Source: Cellulomonas persica (GTDB lineage: Bacteria; Actinomycetota; Actinomycetes; Actinomycetales; Cellulomonadaceae). From it: a stretch of 64,000 bases of DNA. The translations under genes were made by a program, and so were the position numbers. Each line of letters starts with the position of its first letter. The first letter of the stretch is position 1. Location: positions 186,001 to 250,000 of the forward strand of contig NZ_BJUA01000005.1 in the NCBI RefSeq assembly GCF_007989825.1, read 5' to 3'. Shown here piece after piece: positions 7,859 through 16,155 of the stretch. The notes beneath the pieces were generated by a model, which did not search any database, was not told where the DNA came from, and saw only the letters and a list, made by a program, of their open reading frames with translations.

Positions 7859-9625
7859 GACGCCACCACCGCGTGCAGCCCGACGGTCCTCCAGTCGTCG
7901 GCCCGCTCGGGGACGACGAGCAGCAGCGCGCCGGTCTCGACGGCCGAGCGCGCCCACAGGTCGAGCTGGACGCGGACGGTGGGCGAGCGCGTGTCGAGCA
8001 CGTCGATCACCGGGTCGGGGGTGACGAGGTGCGCGCCCGAGGTCTGCCACTGCGCGAGCCCGACGGCGCGCAGCAACGCACCGTGCGCGGCGGCACCGAC
8101 GCCCGAGGCCACCGCGCGTCCGAGGAGCTCGCCGTCGGGGTCGCGCACGTCGACGCGGTGCAGCCCGACCTCGGACGCGGAGATCGACATCGTGACGGGC
8201 CGCCCGAGGTGGCGGGTGAGTGCCACGTGCAGCGAGCGGACGTCCGCACCGAGGGTCTCGACCTCGCGCCACAGCGGCCGCCAGCCCAGGTCGGACCGTT
8301 CGACGAGCCGCGCCACCGCGTCCACGCGCGCGGCCGCCGCCGAGGTGCCGAGCCCGAGCATCCCGGGCAGGTGCCCGACCGGGCCGTCGGCGGCGACGCG
8401 CAGTGCACCGAGCGCCACGTCGAGGCGCGCCGCCGCGGTCGTGGCCCCGACGCCGCCGAGAGTGCGCCCGTCGTCGTCGACGATCGCCGCCAGTCCGGCG
8501 GGCAGCTGCGGCAGGTCCAGCGGCAGCGGTTCGCCGACCAGGCCGAGGACCGTGTCCCAGAGCGGCTCGAGCCGCGCGATCGCGGCCGGGTCGCCGTGGT
8601 CGTCGTGCGGCTCGCTCGCGGACCACGCGTCGACGTCGAGCGCGCGCCCGTCGCGCGAGAGCCGCGGCAGCGCGACGTGCAGCCGGAGCTCGCTGACGAT
8701 CCCGTCCGTCGTGACGAGGAGCTCGGGCCACCGCTGCGGGTCGCCGTCCTCGACCAGACGTCCGGTCGAGTCGAGCACGGCGAGCGCAAGCTGGGCGGCG
8801 ACGAGCGCGACCGTCAGCGGGTCGTGCGCGGGAGCGGGTGCAGGGACGGGTGCGGACACGGGGGCGAAGGCGGGCGTCGTGCCGGGCGTCGTGCTCGACG
8901 CGGTGCCGTGCGCAGTACCGCCCGGCGAGGTGGCGGTCGGGCGCCCGGACGCGCCCTGCCGGGCGAGGCGCGCGAGCGCCGCGGCCTCGACCTCGGCGTC
9001 GGTGTCGCGGTTGCGGGGCCCGACGATCGTCGTGCGCGCGTCGCCGAACGCGAACGCGACGTCGTGCCACGTGTCGTCGGCGCACAGCCGCTCGACCCGC
9101 GCGAGCAGGTGCGGGACGCGATCCCCCGCGCCGGGAGCGCTCGGCTGCGTCACGACGTGCCCGTAGCCGACCGCCTCGAGGTGCGCGGCCACCGCGCGGG
9201 CGACCGGCCCGTCCCCGGTGACCCGCACGGTCGTCGTGGCGAACGAGCCGTGCGGCCGCCGCCGGCCGGCGCGTGACTGCCTCGAGGTGGACGAGCGCCG
9301 GGATCTCGAGCGTGTCGTGGTCCACCTCGCGCAGCAGCTGGTGCGCGTCGAGCCGGGCGAGGATGTTCGCCGCGAGGTCGCGGCCGCGCTGCGGGACCCG
9401 GGCCAGGAGCCGCTCGGGCTCGACGCCCGCGCGGAGCACCGGCTCGAGCGTCGCCCACAGCGCCTGCGCGCCCGCGTCGTCGACGATGACGGCGTTCGCA
9501 CCGGCGCTGATCGCGATCCCCCGCCCGTCGATCGGGCGCGCACGCGTGCCCACGCGCAGCCGCACCCCTCGGCCGGCGGGCAGCGGCGCGTCGACCGGCG
9601 GCGGGGTGCTGACGGGCGTGCTCAT
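7849..9625 (-). CDS. TOMM leader-peptide-binding / ThiF-like partner protein (frameshifted as read)
   Basis: This is the expected partner of the YcaO enzyme. Translation from ATG 9625 gives about 125 residues with a winged-helix-like segment (WATLEPVLRAG, LARLDAHQLLREV), typical of the RiPP recognition element that holds the precursor leader. The text then continues in another frame with a Rossmann-type motif VRVTGDGPVARAVAAHLE and runs about 465 residues to a stop at 7849. The span is 1777 bases, one more than a multiple of three. The frame must change near 9239-9245 (one extra base or two missing). Both halves have normal GC-rich third positions. This could be a sequencing error, a recent null mutation, or rarely a programmed shift. 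The start overlaps the stop of a 31-codon ORF (ATGA). Confidence 0.7.
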
Positions 9626-9717
9626 CGGACCCGCCCGCGCGGTGAGGGTGGCACGTGGGTCGCGGCGGTGCCCGGCACGGGCGGGCACGTGGCGTGCGCG
9701 GGATGCAGGTCGGTCAT
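9622..9717 (-). CDS. 31-residue ORF at the head of the TOMM operon; candidate precursor or leader
   Basis: ATG 9717 is preceded by AGAGAGG at a spacing of 8. The TGA overlaps the ATG of the leader-binding protein, so the two should be coupled. The peptide is small, Pro/His/Thr-rich (it contains ATCPPVPGTAATHVPP), with one Cys, one Ser and several Thr that could be modified. It lacks the dense Cys/Ser/Thr core of typical TOMM precursors, so it may only serve translation. No family is recognised. Confidence 0.35.
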   Translation of the reverse strand: MTDLHPAHATCPPVPGTAATHVPPSPRGRVR

Positions 9718-9820
9718 GCCACGTGCCTCTCTGTGGGCGTCGGGTGGGCATCTCGTCGGGTGATGCCCGGCCGTGCGAGCGCCCCCGTGCGGCGACGGCG
9801 ACGCGCGGACAGCCATCCGT

Positions 9821-9845
9821 AAACAAACCGAACGTCCGGCTTTGT
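9821..9845. promoter_or_regulatory. ARE-like operator 1 (TOMM operon side)
   Basis: Imperfect palindrome ACAAACCG (9823-9830) ... CGGCTTTGT (9837-9845). Read on the minus strand, the half-site GTTCGGTTTGT differs at one position from the ArpA half-site pattern GG(T/C)CGGT(A/T)(T/C)G(T/G). It lies about 105 bases before the first TOMM-operon start, where a promoter is expected. Confidence 0.6.
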
Positions 9846-9909
9846 CGAGGATGAACCACCGGCCCGGAGGTCGTCAAGCACCGAGACGCACCACCGCACG
9901 AACGGGGGT

Positions 9910-9937
9910 ATCAAACCGACCGCCCGCCTTGTTATGA
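9910..9937. promoter_or_regulatory. ARE-like operator 2 overlapping the probable afsA-like promoter
   Basis: The palindromic site contains ACCGACC followed by CCGCCTTGTT. It matches operator 3 at 22 of 25 aligned positions. The minus-strand half GGTCGGTTTGA fits the ArpA pattern except for its last base. It overlaps a possible -35 TTGTTA (9929-9934), 18 bases from a possible -10 TAGCGT (9953-9958). A bound receptor would block the AfsA-like gene. Confidence 0.65.
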
Positions 9938-10005
9938 CGAGTCCGTCGCGGCTAGCGTTCGGGGCACGCGGGCGCGTCGGGCGGCCGCAGACGCGGAGGT
10001 CAGCC

Positions 10006-10899
10006 ATGCAGATCAGCAGCTTCGACCAGCGGTACGTCCACAAGCTCGACCCGTGGGCGGTCCTCGTGACCCGCGTGGTGGCGCCCTACGCCGACGCAGC
10101 GCTCGACGAGGACACGATCTGGGACGTCGAGGTGAGCCTCCCGCTGCAGGTGGCCCACCCGGTGTACGCGCACCAGAGCGCGGTGCTGCTCGGCATGGAG
10201 GCCTTCCGCCAGGCGGGCACGGCGCTCGCCCACGTCGCCGGGGGCGTGCCGCTCGGTCACGCGTTCGTCGCGACGCGCGTCGCGATGCGCTGGACCGCCG
10301 ACCCCAGCGCGCTCGTCGGCGTCGTCCCCGTGCGCTTCTCCTTCCGTACTCTCTGTGCCGAGCACCGGCGCGGGACGCTCGTCCGGCACGTCTTCGACGC
10401 GGACGTGACCGTCGACGGCGTGGTCGTCGCGCAGGCGTCGGGCGACCTGCAGTGCGTGGACCCGCGCGTGCACGCCCGCCTTCGCGCCGGCGCACCGGCA
10501 TGGCACGAGCTCGAGCCGCGGCACGACCCGGCGGCGCTCGGCGACGTGCGGACCACGCCCGAGGGCCTCGAGGCCTGGCTCGGGTGGGACGCCCAGGACC
10601 GCATGGTGTTCGACCACGGCGTCGACCACGTCCCGGCGATGCACCTCGCCCGGGCCGCGATCACCGCGCACCACCTGCTGACCGCCGCCGACACCGTCAC
10701 CGCGATCGACGTGCGCTGCACGCGCTACGTCGAGCTCACCGGGACCGCCGGCGTGCGCTCGGTCCGCGAGGACGGCGCGACGCGCACCGAGATCCTGCAG
10801 GGCGACGAGCCGGCCGCCGTCGTGACGTGCGCGACCGAGGTCCTGCCACCGCTGCGCCGCGCGGACGTCGAGGAGCCGGCGGGCACGGCGCTCGTCTGA
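10006..10899 (+). CDS. AfsA-like butyrolactone-type signal synthase (tandem hotdog domains)
   Basis: This 297-residue protein resembles AfsA, which condenses a beta-ketoacyl-ACP chain with dihydroxyacetone phosphate to start A-factor-type signal synthesis. Two AfsA repeats are visible. The first has VHKLDPWAVLVTRV and HPVYAHQ...LLGMEAFRQAG. The second has MVFDHGVDHVPAMHLARAA. I chose the ATG at 10006 because GGAGGT lies 6 bases upstream; the frame extends to 9934 but that would run through the operator. It is divergent from the TOMM operon and convergent with an ArpA-like receptor gene, the classic synthase-receptor pairing. The chemical signal it makes cannot be deduced. Confidence 0.85.
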   Translation: MQISSFDQRYVHKLDPWAVLVTRVVAPYADAALDEDTIWDVEVSLPLQVAHPVYAHQSAVLLGMEAFRQAGTALAHVAGGVPLGHAFVATRVAMRWTADPSALVGVVPVRFSFRTLCAEHRRGTLVRHVFDADVTVDGVVVAQASGDLQCVDPRVHARLRAGAPAWHELEPRHDPAALGDVRTTPEGLEAWLGWDAQDRMVFDHGVDHVPAMHLARAAITAHHLLTAADTVTAIDVRCTRYVELTGTAGVRSVREDGATRTEILQGDEPAAVVTCATEVLPPLRRADVEEPAGTALV

Positions 10900-10903
10900 C
10901 TGC

Positions 10904-10924
10904 CCCGGTCCCGCAGCGACCGGG
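10904..10924. terminator. hairpin after the AfsA-like gene
   Basis: CCCGGTC and GACCGGG form a perfect 7-bp stem with a 7-base loop, 5 bases after the stop. It sits between the convergent synthase and receptor genes and could serve as a weak terminator. Confidence 0.45.
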
Positions 10925-11025
10925 ACTGCTCGGACCACCGGTGAGGTGACGCGCGGGAGGACCCGTGCGACGGGTCCGGTGCGAGTCGGCCGGGGCCGGG
11001 CGGCCGGCTCCCTCGCTGCGCGGCG

Positions 11026-11652
11026 TCAGGCGCGCTGCAGCATGTCCGGGATCACGTGCTCCCGGCCCGGCGCGACGATCCCCGGCAGCAGCAGCGTCCA
11101 CATCTCGCGCAGCCGCACCATGAGGTCGTCGAGCCGCGTGGACGCGAAGGAGGCCGTCTGGATGCCGGTGAACGCGGCGACGAGGAAGCGCGAGAGCGTC
11201 TCCGGGTCGATCGACTCGCGCAGGTCGCCCTGCGCCTTCGCGTGGCTGATCACGGTCGCGGTGGGACCGGCCCACGCGTCGTACGTGGGTCCGCGCACGT
11301 CGTCGTCGTCGGGGACCTCGACCGCGAGGCGCATCGCGGCGAGCGCGACGACGTCGTCCCGCATGAGCTCACCGAGCGCACGGACCATCGACACGAGGAT
11401 CGCGAGCGCGGACAGGTCGCTCGAGGCGAACCGGTCCTGGAGCGCGGTGTTGAGCTCACGCTGCCGGTCGATCACGGCCTGGGCCAGGAGGTCCTTGGAC
11501 TTGAAGTGGAAGTACATGGCGCCCTTGGTCGCCCCCGCGCGCTCCGCGATGTCGGCGATGCTCGCCCCCGCGAACCCGTGCTCGATGAACTCGGCCGCCG
11601 CCGCCTCGACGATCGCGTTCCTCGTCGCCACCGCGCGCGCCTGCTGCGCCAC
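11026..11652 (-). CDS. TetR-family regulator, ArpA-like gamma-butyrolactone receptor
   Basis: This 208-residue DNA-binding protein has an N-terminal TetR helix-turn-helix (ASIADIAERAGATKGAMYFHFKSKDLLAQ) of the ArpA/ScbR kind, in which YFHF and SK are hallmarks. The rest is a helical ligand-binding domain. The GTG at 11652 is chosen because GGGAGGAC lies just upstream; the frame extends to 11703 but that would place the start inside the operator. Such receptors repress target promoters until the butyrolactone binds. The palindrome at 11702-11734 covers its own promoter, suggesting autoregulation. Like sites occur before the AfsA-like gene and the TOMM operon. Confidence 0.85.
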   Translation of the reverse strand: MAQQARAVATRNAIVEAAAAEFIEHGFAGASIADIAERAGATKGAMYFHFKSKDLLAQAVIDRQRELNTALQDRFASSDLSALAILVSMVRALGELMRDDVVALAAMRLAVEVPDDDDVRGPTYDAWAGPTATVISHAKAQGDLRESIDPETLSRFLVAAFTGIQTASFASTRLDDLMVRLREMWTLLLPGIVAPGREHVIPDMLQRA

Positions 11653-11681
11653 GTCGTCCTCCCTCGGTCCGCTGCAGCGGC

Positions 11682-11734
11682 AATATACCCGCGTTTCGTT
11701 CAAAACGTACCGACCATCCGCCTTGTTTTGACGG
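11682..11734 (-). promoter_or_regulatory. ARE-like operator 3 and probable promoter of the receptor gene
   Basis: On the minus strand GGTCGGTACGT (11715-11705) matches the ArpA half-site pattern at every position. The opposite arm CCGCCTTGTTTT completes an imperfect palindrome (11702-11729). A minus-strand TATATT (11687-11682) is a good -10, about 30 bases before the chosen GTG. A receptor bound here would cover the region upstream of the -10. Confidence 0.65.
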
Positions 11735-11760
11735 AACCGGGTCGCTTGCTCAGTTTTCCC

Positions 11761-14073
11761 TCAGGTCTCCCTGAGACCGGCCCTGGTCAGGGTGTGCCAG
11801 TCGTCGAGCCAGGCGTCGAGCTCGAGGAGCGGCAGCGGGCGGCTGTGCAGGAAGCCCTGCGTCCGGTCGCACCCCATGGCCGCCAGGGCCTCCTGGGTAG
11901 CGTCGTCCTCGACACCCTCGGCGGTGACCTGAAGGCCGAGCCGATGGGCGAGGTCGACCGTACCGGCCACGATGGTGCTGGTCCTGTCGTCGGCCAGCAG
12001 GCGGGACGTGAAGCTCTGGTCGAGCTTGAGCTCACGCGCCGGGAGGTGGTTCAGGTACGCCAGGGTCGAGTGGCCCGTGCCGTAGTCGTCGATGCTCACC
12101 TGCACCCCCGACGACGTCAGCGTCGCCAGCGCGCGGATCGCCTTGTTCGGGTCGTCCATGATCGCCGTCTCGGTGACCTCGAGCGTGAGCATCCCGGCCG
12201 GGAGCTGTGAGCGCTGGAGCGCCTGCTCGAGCGTGGGCAGCAGGCCCGGGTGCGTCAGGCAGCTCGCCGAGAGGTTCACCGAGACGGGCAGCCGACGGCC
12301 GGTGCGCAGCCACGCCGTCGCGTCCTCGACCGCGCGCGTGAGCACCCACTCGGTCAGGCGCGGCATGAGCTGGTACCGCTCGGCGAGGTCGAGGAACTCG
12401 ATCGGGGCGAGCAGGCCGAACCGCGGGTGCTGCCAGCGCACGAGCGCCTCGACGCCGACGACGGTGCCGTCGGTGCACGAGATCTGCGGCTGGTAGTGCA
12501 GGACGAGCTCGCCCACCTGGTGCGAGGTCGTGGTCAGCAGCGCACGCAGGTCCCGCAGCAGCCCGACACGGCGGTCGGCGTCCGCGGCGATGCGCTCGTC
12601 GAACACCGTGATGCCCACTCCCGCGCGCTTGGCGGAGTACATCGCGTGGTCGGCCGCGCGCAGCAGCTCCTCGACGGTGGCCGCGCGCTGCCGCGTGCTG
12701 ACCACGCCGATGCTCGCGTCGATGTGCACGGGCTCGTCGTCGATGAGGATCGGGGTCCGCACGGCGTCGAGCACCGAGCGCGCGGTGCGCAGCGCGAGCT
12801 CGTGGTCGTGCCCGTCGAGCAGCACCGCGAACTCGTCGCCGCCGATCCGGGCGAGCAGGCCGTCGACGCTCAGCGCCGCGGCCATGCGCGCCGCGACGGT
12901 CCGCATGAGCGCGTCGCCCGCCGCGTGCCCGCGGTCGTCGTTGACGGCCTTGAACTCGTCGAGGTCGATCATCATGAGGCTGACCTCGCGGCCCCGCAGG
13001 AGCCGGCGCTCGAGCCGCTCGACGAACGCGCGCCGGTTCGCGACGCCCGTGAGCCCATCGGTGCGCGACTCGCGCTGCGCGGTCGTCAGCTCGGCGTAGT
13101 CGCGGACCATGTAGGCCAGGCGCAGGGTGCCCGCGAGCCCGGCGAGCGCCGCGAGCAGCGGGACGTCGACCCGCCCGCTCGACGAGATCGCGTCGACGAC
13201 GACCACGGCGACGGCCACGACGACCATGACGATCGAGCCGATGGTCGACGCCGTCGGGGAGATGCCGGCCCGCGGCCGCACCACGGGGGGCGCGGTGCTC
13301 GCGAGCGCGATCATCAGCGCGAGGACGATCCAGCCGCAGACGACGCCCGCCATGAGCCGGTCGTGGTGCCCGTTGCCCGTCACCACGGACACGTACGCCA
13401 CCAGCTCGAGGACGAGGATCGTCGTCAGCACGAGCCCGAGCGCCCACGAGCGCCAGTCGGCCACGAGCCGCGCGGTGGGGATGATCGCGCCGAGCGTGAC
13501 CAGCAGGACCAGGATCGACGCGACGCGCAGCGCGTGCGTGTTGGACTCCCAGCCGTCGGCGGCGGGGCCGACCATGCGGGTCGCGACGTACATCAGGAGC
13601 GCGGTGGCGGTGAGCGCACCGCCCAGCCCCACGAGCCACTCGCCCGACTCCTGGTCGTCGGTGCGCGTGCGGTTCCAGTGCTGGATCGCCTGGTACAGCA
13701 TGGCTACCGACAGGATCGTCCCGACGCCGAACCCGACCGTCCCGAGGCCGGTCGAGATGTGGCCGCTCAGCGCGACGAGCCCGGCCTCGATCGTGAGCCC
13801 GCACCCGACCGCCCACGTGGTCCGTCGGAACCACTGCCACGCGAGCCGCTCACGCGGTGCGCGCAGGCGTGCCGCCTGCGTGGTCGCCACCGCGGCCCAC
13901 AGCCCGATCCCGCCCGCGAGCGCGAGCATCGGGGCGCTCGGGCCCTGGAGCAGGGCGACGACGAGCAGCACGAACAGGGCCGGGGCGGCCCCGGCCCGCA
14001 CAGCACGCGCACTCGTCACTTCTTCGACATCGGTACCGAGGCGGTTGAGGTGAGGCCTCGCCCGGCCGGTCAC
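11761..14073 (-). CDS. membrane-bound GGDEF-EAL cyclic-di-GMP protein
   Basis: This 770-residue protein combines synthesis and breakdown modules for cyclic di-GMP. About eight membrane segments occupy residues 30-325. The GGDEF domain follows (about 335-495), with RIGGDEFAVLLDG intact and DGLTGVANRRAF at its start. The EAL domain (about 515-755) has GVEALVRW, SVNLSA, EVTETA, DDYGTG, KLDQSF and TAEGVED, so every catalytic metal ligand appears present. Both activities are possible; one often dominates. The GTG at 14073 has no clear ribosome binding site. A GTG near 14017 (VTSARAVRAG) is an alternative start. It is transcribed toward the receptor gene and follows an unlinked short spacer. Confidence 0.88.
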   Translation of the reverse strand: MTGRARPHLNRLGTDVEEVTSARAVRAGAAPALFVLLVVALLQGPSAPMLALAGGIGLWAAVATTQAARLRAPRERLAWQWFRRTTWAVGCGLTIEAGLVALSGHISTGLGTVGFGVGTILSVAMLYQAIQHWNRTRTDDQESGEWLVGLGGALTATALLMYVATRMVGPAADGWESNTHALRVASILVLLVTLGAIIPTARLVADWRSWALGLVLTTILVLELVAYVSVVTGNGHHDRLMAGVVCGWIVLALMIALASTAPPVVRPRAGISPTASTIGSIVMVVVAVAVVVVDAISSSGRVDVPLLAALAGLAGTLRLAYMVRDYAELTTAQRESRTDGLTGVANRRAFVERLERRLLRGREVSLMMIDLDEFKAVNDDRGHAAGDALMRTVAARMAAALSVDGLLARIGGDEFAVLLDGHDHELALRTARSVLDAVRTPILIDDEPVHIDASIGVVSTRQRAATVEELLRAADHAMYSAKRAGVGITVFDERIAADADRRVGLLRDLRALLTTTSHQVGELVLHYQPQISCTDGTVVGVEALVRWQHPRFGLLAPIEFLDLAERYQLMPRLTEWVLTRAVEDATAWLRTGRRLPVSVNLSASCLTHPGLLPTLEQALQRSQLPAGMLTLEVTETAIMDDPNKAIRALATLTSSGVQVSIDDYGTGHSTLAYLNHLPARELKLDQSFTSRLLADDRTSTIVAGTVDLAHRLGLQVTAEGVEDDATQEALAAMGCDRTQGFLHSRPLPLLELDAWLDDWHTLTRAGLRET

Positions 14074-14317
14074 CCCACGGGGCGGCGAGGTACGTCCCTC
14101 GTCGTCCGCATTTCACGCAAGGTCGACGACGAACGCCACCCGATCGGTCGAGCGCCTCGCCCCGCCGGGGTGAACGACGAGCGGGTGGCCGCGCGGACGG
14201 GGGACGACGAGCGCACCACCCGCCGACCGTCCGGACGCCGACCGGGCCGACGCGGGCCTGCCGCAACCGACCGTGCCGACGCGAGCCGTGCCGACGCCGG
14301 GCCCGCGGCAGGGCGCC

Positions 14318-14884
14318 TCAGGCGACCGAGGGCGTGCGCGCCCGGGCGATGCCGGCGATCGCCGCCGACAGCCCGAGCCGCGGCGCGAGACCGTCCACCT
14401 GGACGACCGCGGCGGGCCCGTGCTCGCTGTACAGCTCGACGAGCGCCGCGAGCTCGCCGCGCCCCCCGTAGGGGCACGTGACCTCGAGCAGGGTCTGCGG
14501 GCCGTCGTGCACGACGTAGACGACCTCGCCGTCGAACCCGAAGGCCGGCGACACGCGGAACCGCACCGAACCGATCTCGACCGGCGGCGGCAGCACCCGG
14601 CCGCGCACGTGCGCGATGCCGAGCAGCGCGCTCAACCCGTGGCGCTCCTCGTCGGACAGACCCTCGCACGCGTCGAGTGCGTCCATGTCGACGAGCACGA
14701 CGCAGTCCGCCTCCGGCTCCGACGACCCCGGGTGCCACGACGCGTCGACCTCGAGCGTGAGGAACCCGTCGTACGCGCTGTAGGCGGTGCGCACGAGGTC
14801 CATGCGCTCCTCGATCGGTACGCCACGCAGGGGGTGGGTGCGCGAGTTCGCGGCCGCGCCGCACGAGCACGAGATCGTCACCAT
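14318..14884 (-). CDS. hypothetical protein (188 aa)
   Basis: No family is recognised. The ATG at 14884 is preceded by GGGGG. The protein is soluble and acidic, with no signal peptide or membrane segment. The N-terminus has a Cys pair (SCSCGAAA). The C-terminal half reads like an alpha/beta fold (VVYVVHDGPQTLLEVTCPYG). Codon use is typical of the genome, which supports it as a real gene. It is divergent from the small antitoxin-like gene. Confidence 0.65.
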   Translation of the reverse strand: MVTISCSCGAAANSRTHPLRGVPIEERMDLVRTAYSAYDGFLTLEVDASWHPGSSEPEADCVVLVDMDALDACEGLSDEERHGLSALLGIAHVRGRVLPPPVEIGSVRFRVSPAFGFDGEVVYVVHDGPQTLLEVTCPYGGRGELAALVELYSEHGPAAVVQVDGLAPRLGLSAAIAGIARARTPSVA

Positions 14885-15116
14885 GACCCCCAGGGTGCGC
14901 CCGACCACTGACACCCGCCCGCGGGACGCGCCGAGGAACGGGCGATCCGGACGCCGGGACTCGCCGCAACAGTCGCGTTCCTCCCGTTCCGGGTGCGCGC
15001 GCTCACCAGCGGGACGACACTGTGCGTCTCGGTGGGGCGGCACCTGACGGACGGCCCGCTCGACGGTCGCACCGTCAGCCCGACGGACCGCCCCCGTACG
15101 ACGACGGAGGTGCGCG

Positions 15117-15302
15117 ATGGGTCTCGACGACCTGGTCTCGAAGGCGAAGGGCGCTCTGGAGGGTCACGAGGAGCAGGCCAAGGACGCGCTCGACAAGGCG
15201 GCCGACGCGGTCAAGTCCCGCACCGACGACGCGGGTGACGCGAAGGTCGACGAGGTCACGGCCAAGGCCAAGGAGTTCCTCGACCAGCAGAAGAACACCT
15301 GA
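15117..15302 (+). CDS. MT0933-like small antitoxin-family protein
   Basis: This 61-residue protein is charged and helical (GLDDLVSKAKGALEGHEEQA ... KEFLDQQKNT). It resembles the MT0933/Rv0909 antitoxin-like family, widespread in actinobacteria. AGGTGCGCG precedes the ATG. No toxin gene is adjacent, so a stand-alone role, for example in stress or DNA and protein binding, is equally possible. It lies just upstream of the fhaA operon. Confidence 0.7.
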   Translation: MGLDDLVSKAKGALEGHEEQAKDALDKAADAVKSRTDDAGDAKVDEVTAKAKEFLDQQKNT

Positions 15303-15354
15303 CGCTCCTGCGGCAAGACGCTGCGCGACGCCGGGGCGCGGATACCATCGAGTC

Positions 15355-15370
15355 GGATCGGGACCGATCC
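15355..15370. promoter_or_regulatory. palindrome upstream of fhaA
   Basis: GGATCGG and CCGATCC flank a 2-base centre, 57 bases before fhaA. A possible -10, TACCAT, lies at 15343-15348, so the palindrome would sit near the transcription start of the envelope operon. A protein-binding site is inferred from symmetry only. Confidence 0.35.
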
Positions 15371-15426
15371 TCGCGTGGCTGCCCCCCGGGGTCGTGCGCG
15401 CCGGTGTGCCGAAGGGAGGTGGGTTC

Positions 15427-16134
15427 GTGGGTTTCCTCGACCGTTTCGAGAACGGTGTGGAGCGCGCGGTGAACAACGTGTTCGCCAAGACCTTCCGCAG
15501 CGACCTGAAGCCCGTCGAGCTGGCCAGCCGGCTGCGGCGCGAGGTCGACGAGCGCGCGGCCGTCGTGGGCCGTGACCGCACGGTCGTGCCGAACGAGTTC
15601 ACCATCGAGCTGTCCACCCCCGACTACGACCAGGTCGAGGCCTGGGGTGCCGAGACGCTCGCCGACGAGTTCGCCGCGAACGTCACGGACTACGCCGCCA
15701 GCCAGCGCTACGCGTTCGTCGGGCCGGTGACCGTGAGCTTCGCGGAGGACACCGAGCTCGAGGCCGGCCGGTTCGAGGTGCACTCGGCGACCGTGCGCGG
15801 CGCCGTGGCGCCCGCGACCACGGCCGCGCCCAGCCCGCGCCACCCGCTGCTGGACATCGACGGCCAGCGCTACCTGCTCACGGGTCCCGTCACGGTGATC
15901 GGCCGCGGCTCGGAGGCGGACATCATCGTCGACGACCCGGGCGTCTCGCGCCGCCACCTGGAGATCCGGGTCACCGGGGACACCGTCGTGGCCACGGACA
16001 TGGGGTCGACCAACGGCCTGTTCGTCGAGGGTCACAAGGTGCCCGCCGCGACGCTGCTCGACGGCAACACGCTGACCATCGGGCGGACGCGGATCCTGTT
16101 CTGGACGGGCGGGGACCAGGAGCCCGACGAGTGA
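15427..16134 (+). CDS. fhaA: FhaA: DUF3662 plus FHA domain protein
   Basis: This 235-residue cytoplasmic adaptor heads the cell-division/cell-wall signalling operon. The N-terminal DUF3662 domain (about residues 1-120) begins GFLDRFENGVERAVNNVFAK. The C-terminal FHA domain (about 145-225) has GRGSEADI, GVSRRHLEI and DMGSTNG, the residues that bind phosphothreonine. I chose GTG 15427, which follows AAGGGAGGTG at suitable spacing. In Mycobacterium the homologue binds phosphorylated MviN/MurJ and PknB substrates. The linker between domains is shorter than in mycobacteria. Confidence 0.92.
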   Translation: MGFLDRFENGVERAVNNVFAKTFRSDLKPVELASRLRREVDERAAVVGRDRTVVPNEFTIELSTPDYDQVEAWGAETLADEFAANVTDYAASQRYAFVGPVTVSFAEDTELEAGRFEVHSATVRGAVAPATTAAPSPRHPLLDIDGQRYLLTGPVTVIGRGSEADIIVDDPGVSRRHLEIRVTGDTVVATDMGSTNGLFVEGHKVPAATLLDGNTLTIGRTRILFWTGGDQEPDE

Positions 16135-16155
16135 CCGGCCGGTGACGCCCGAACG

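Noticed and set aside
6077-9877. One 1266-residue frame covering both TOMM genes
   Set aside because: The middle third is an Arg-rich shadow; the real leader-binding protein is in another frame there. The shared frame of the two ends is coincidence plus the frame break near 9240.
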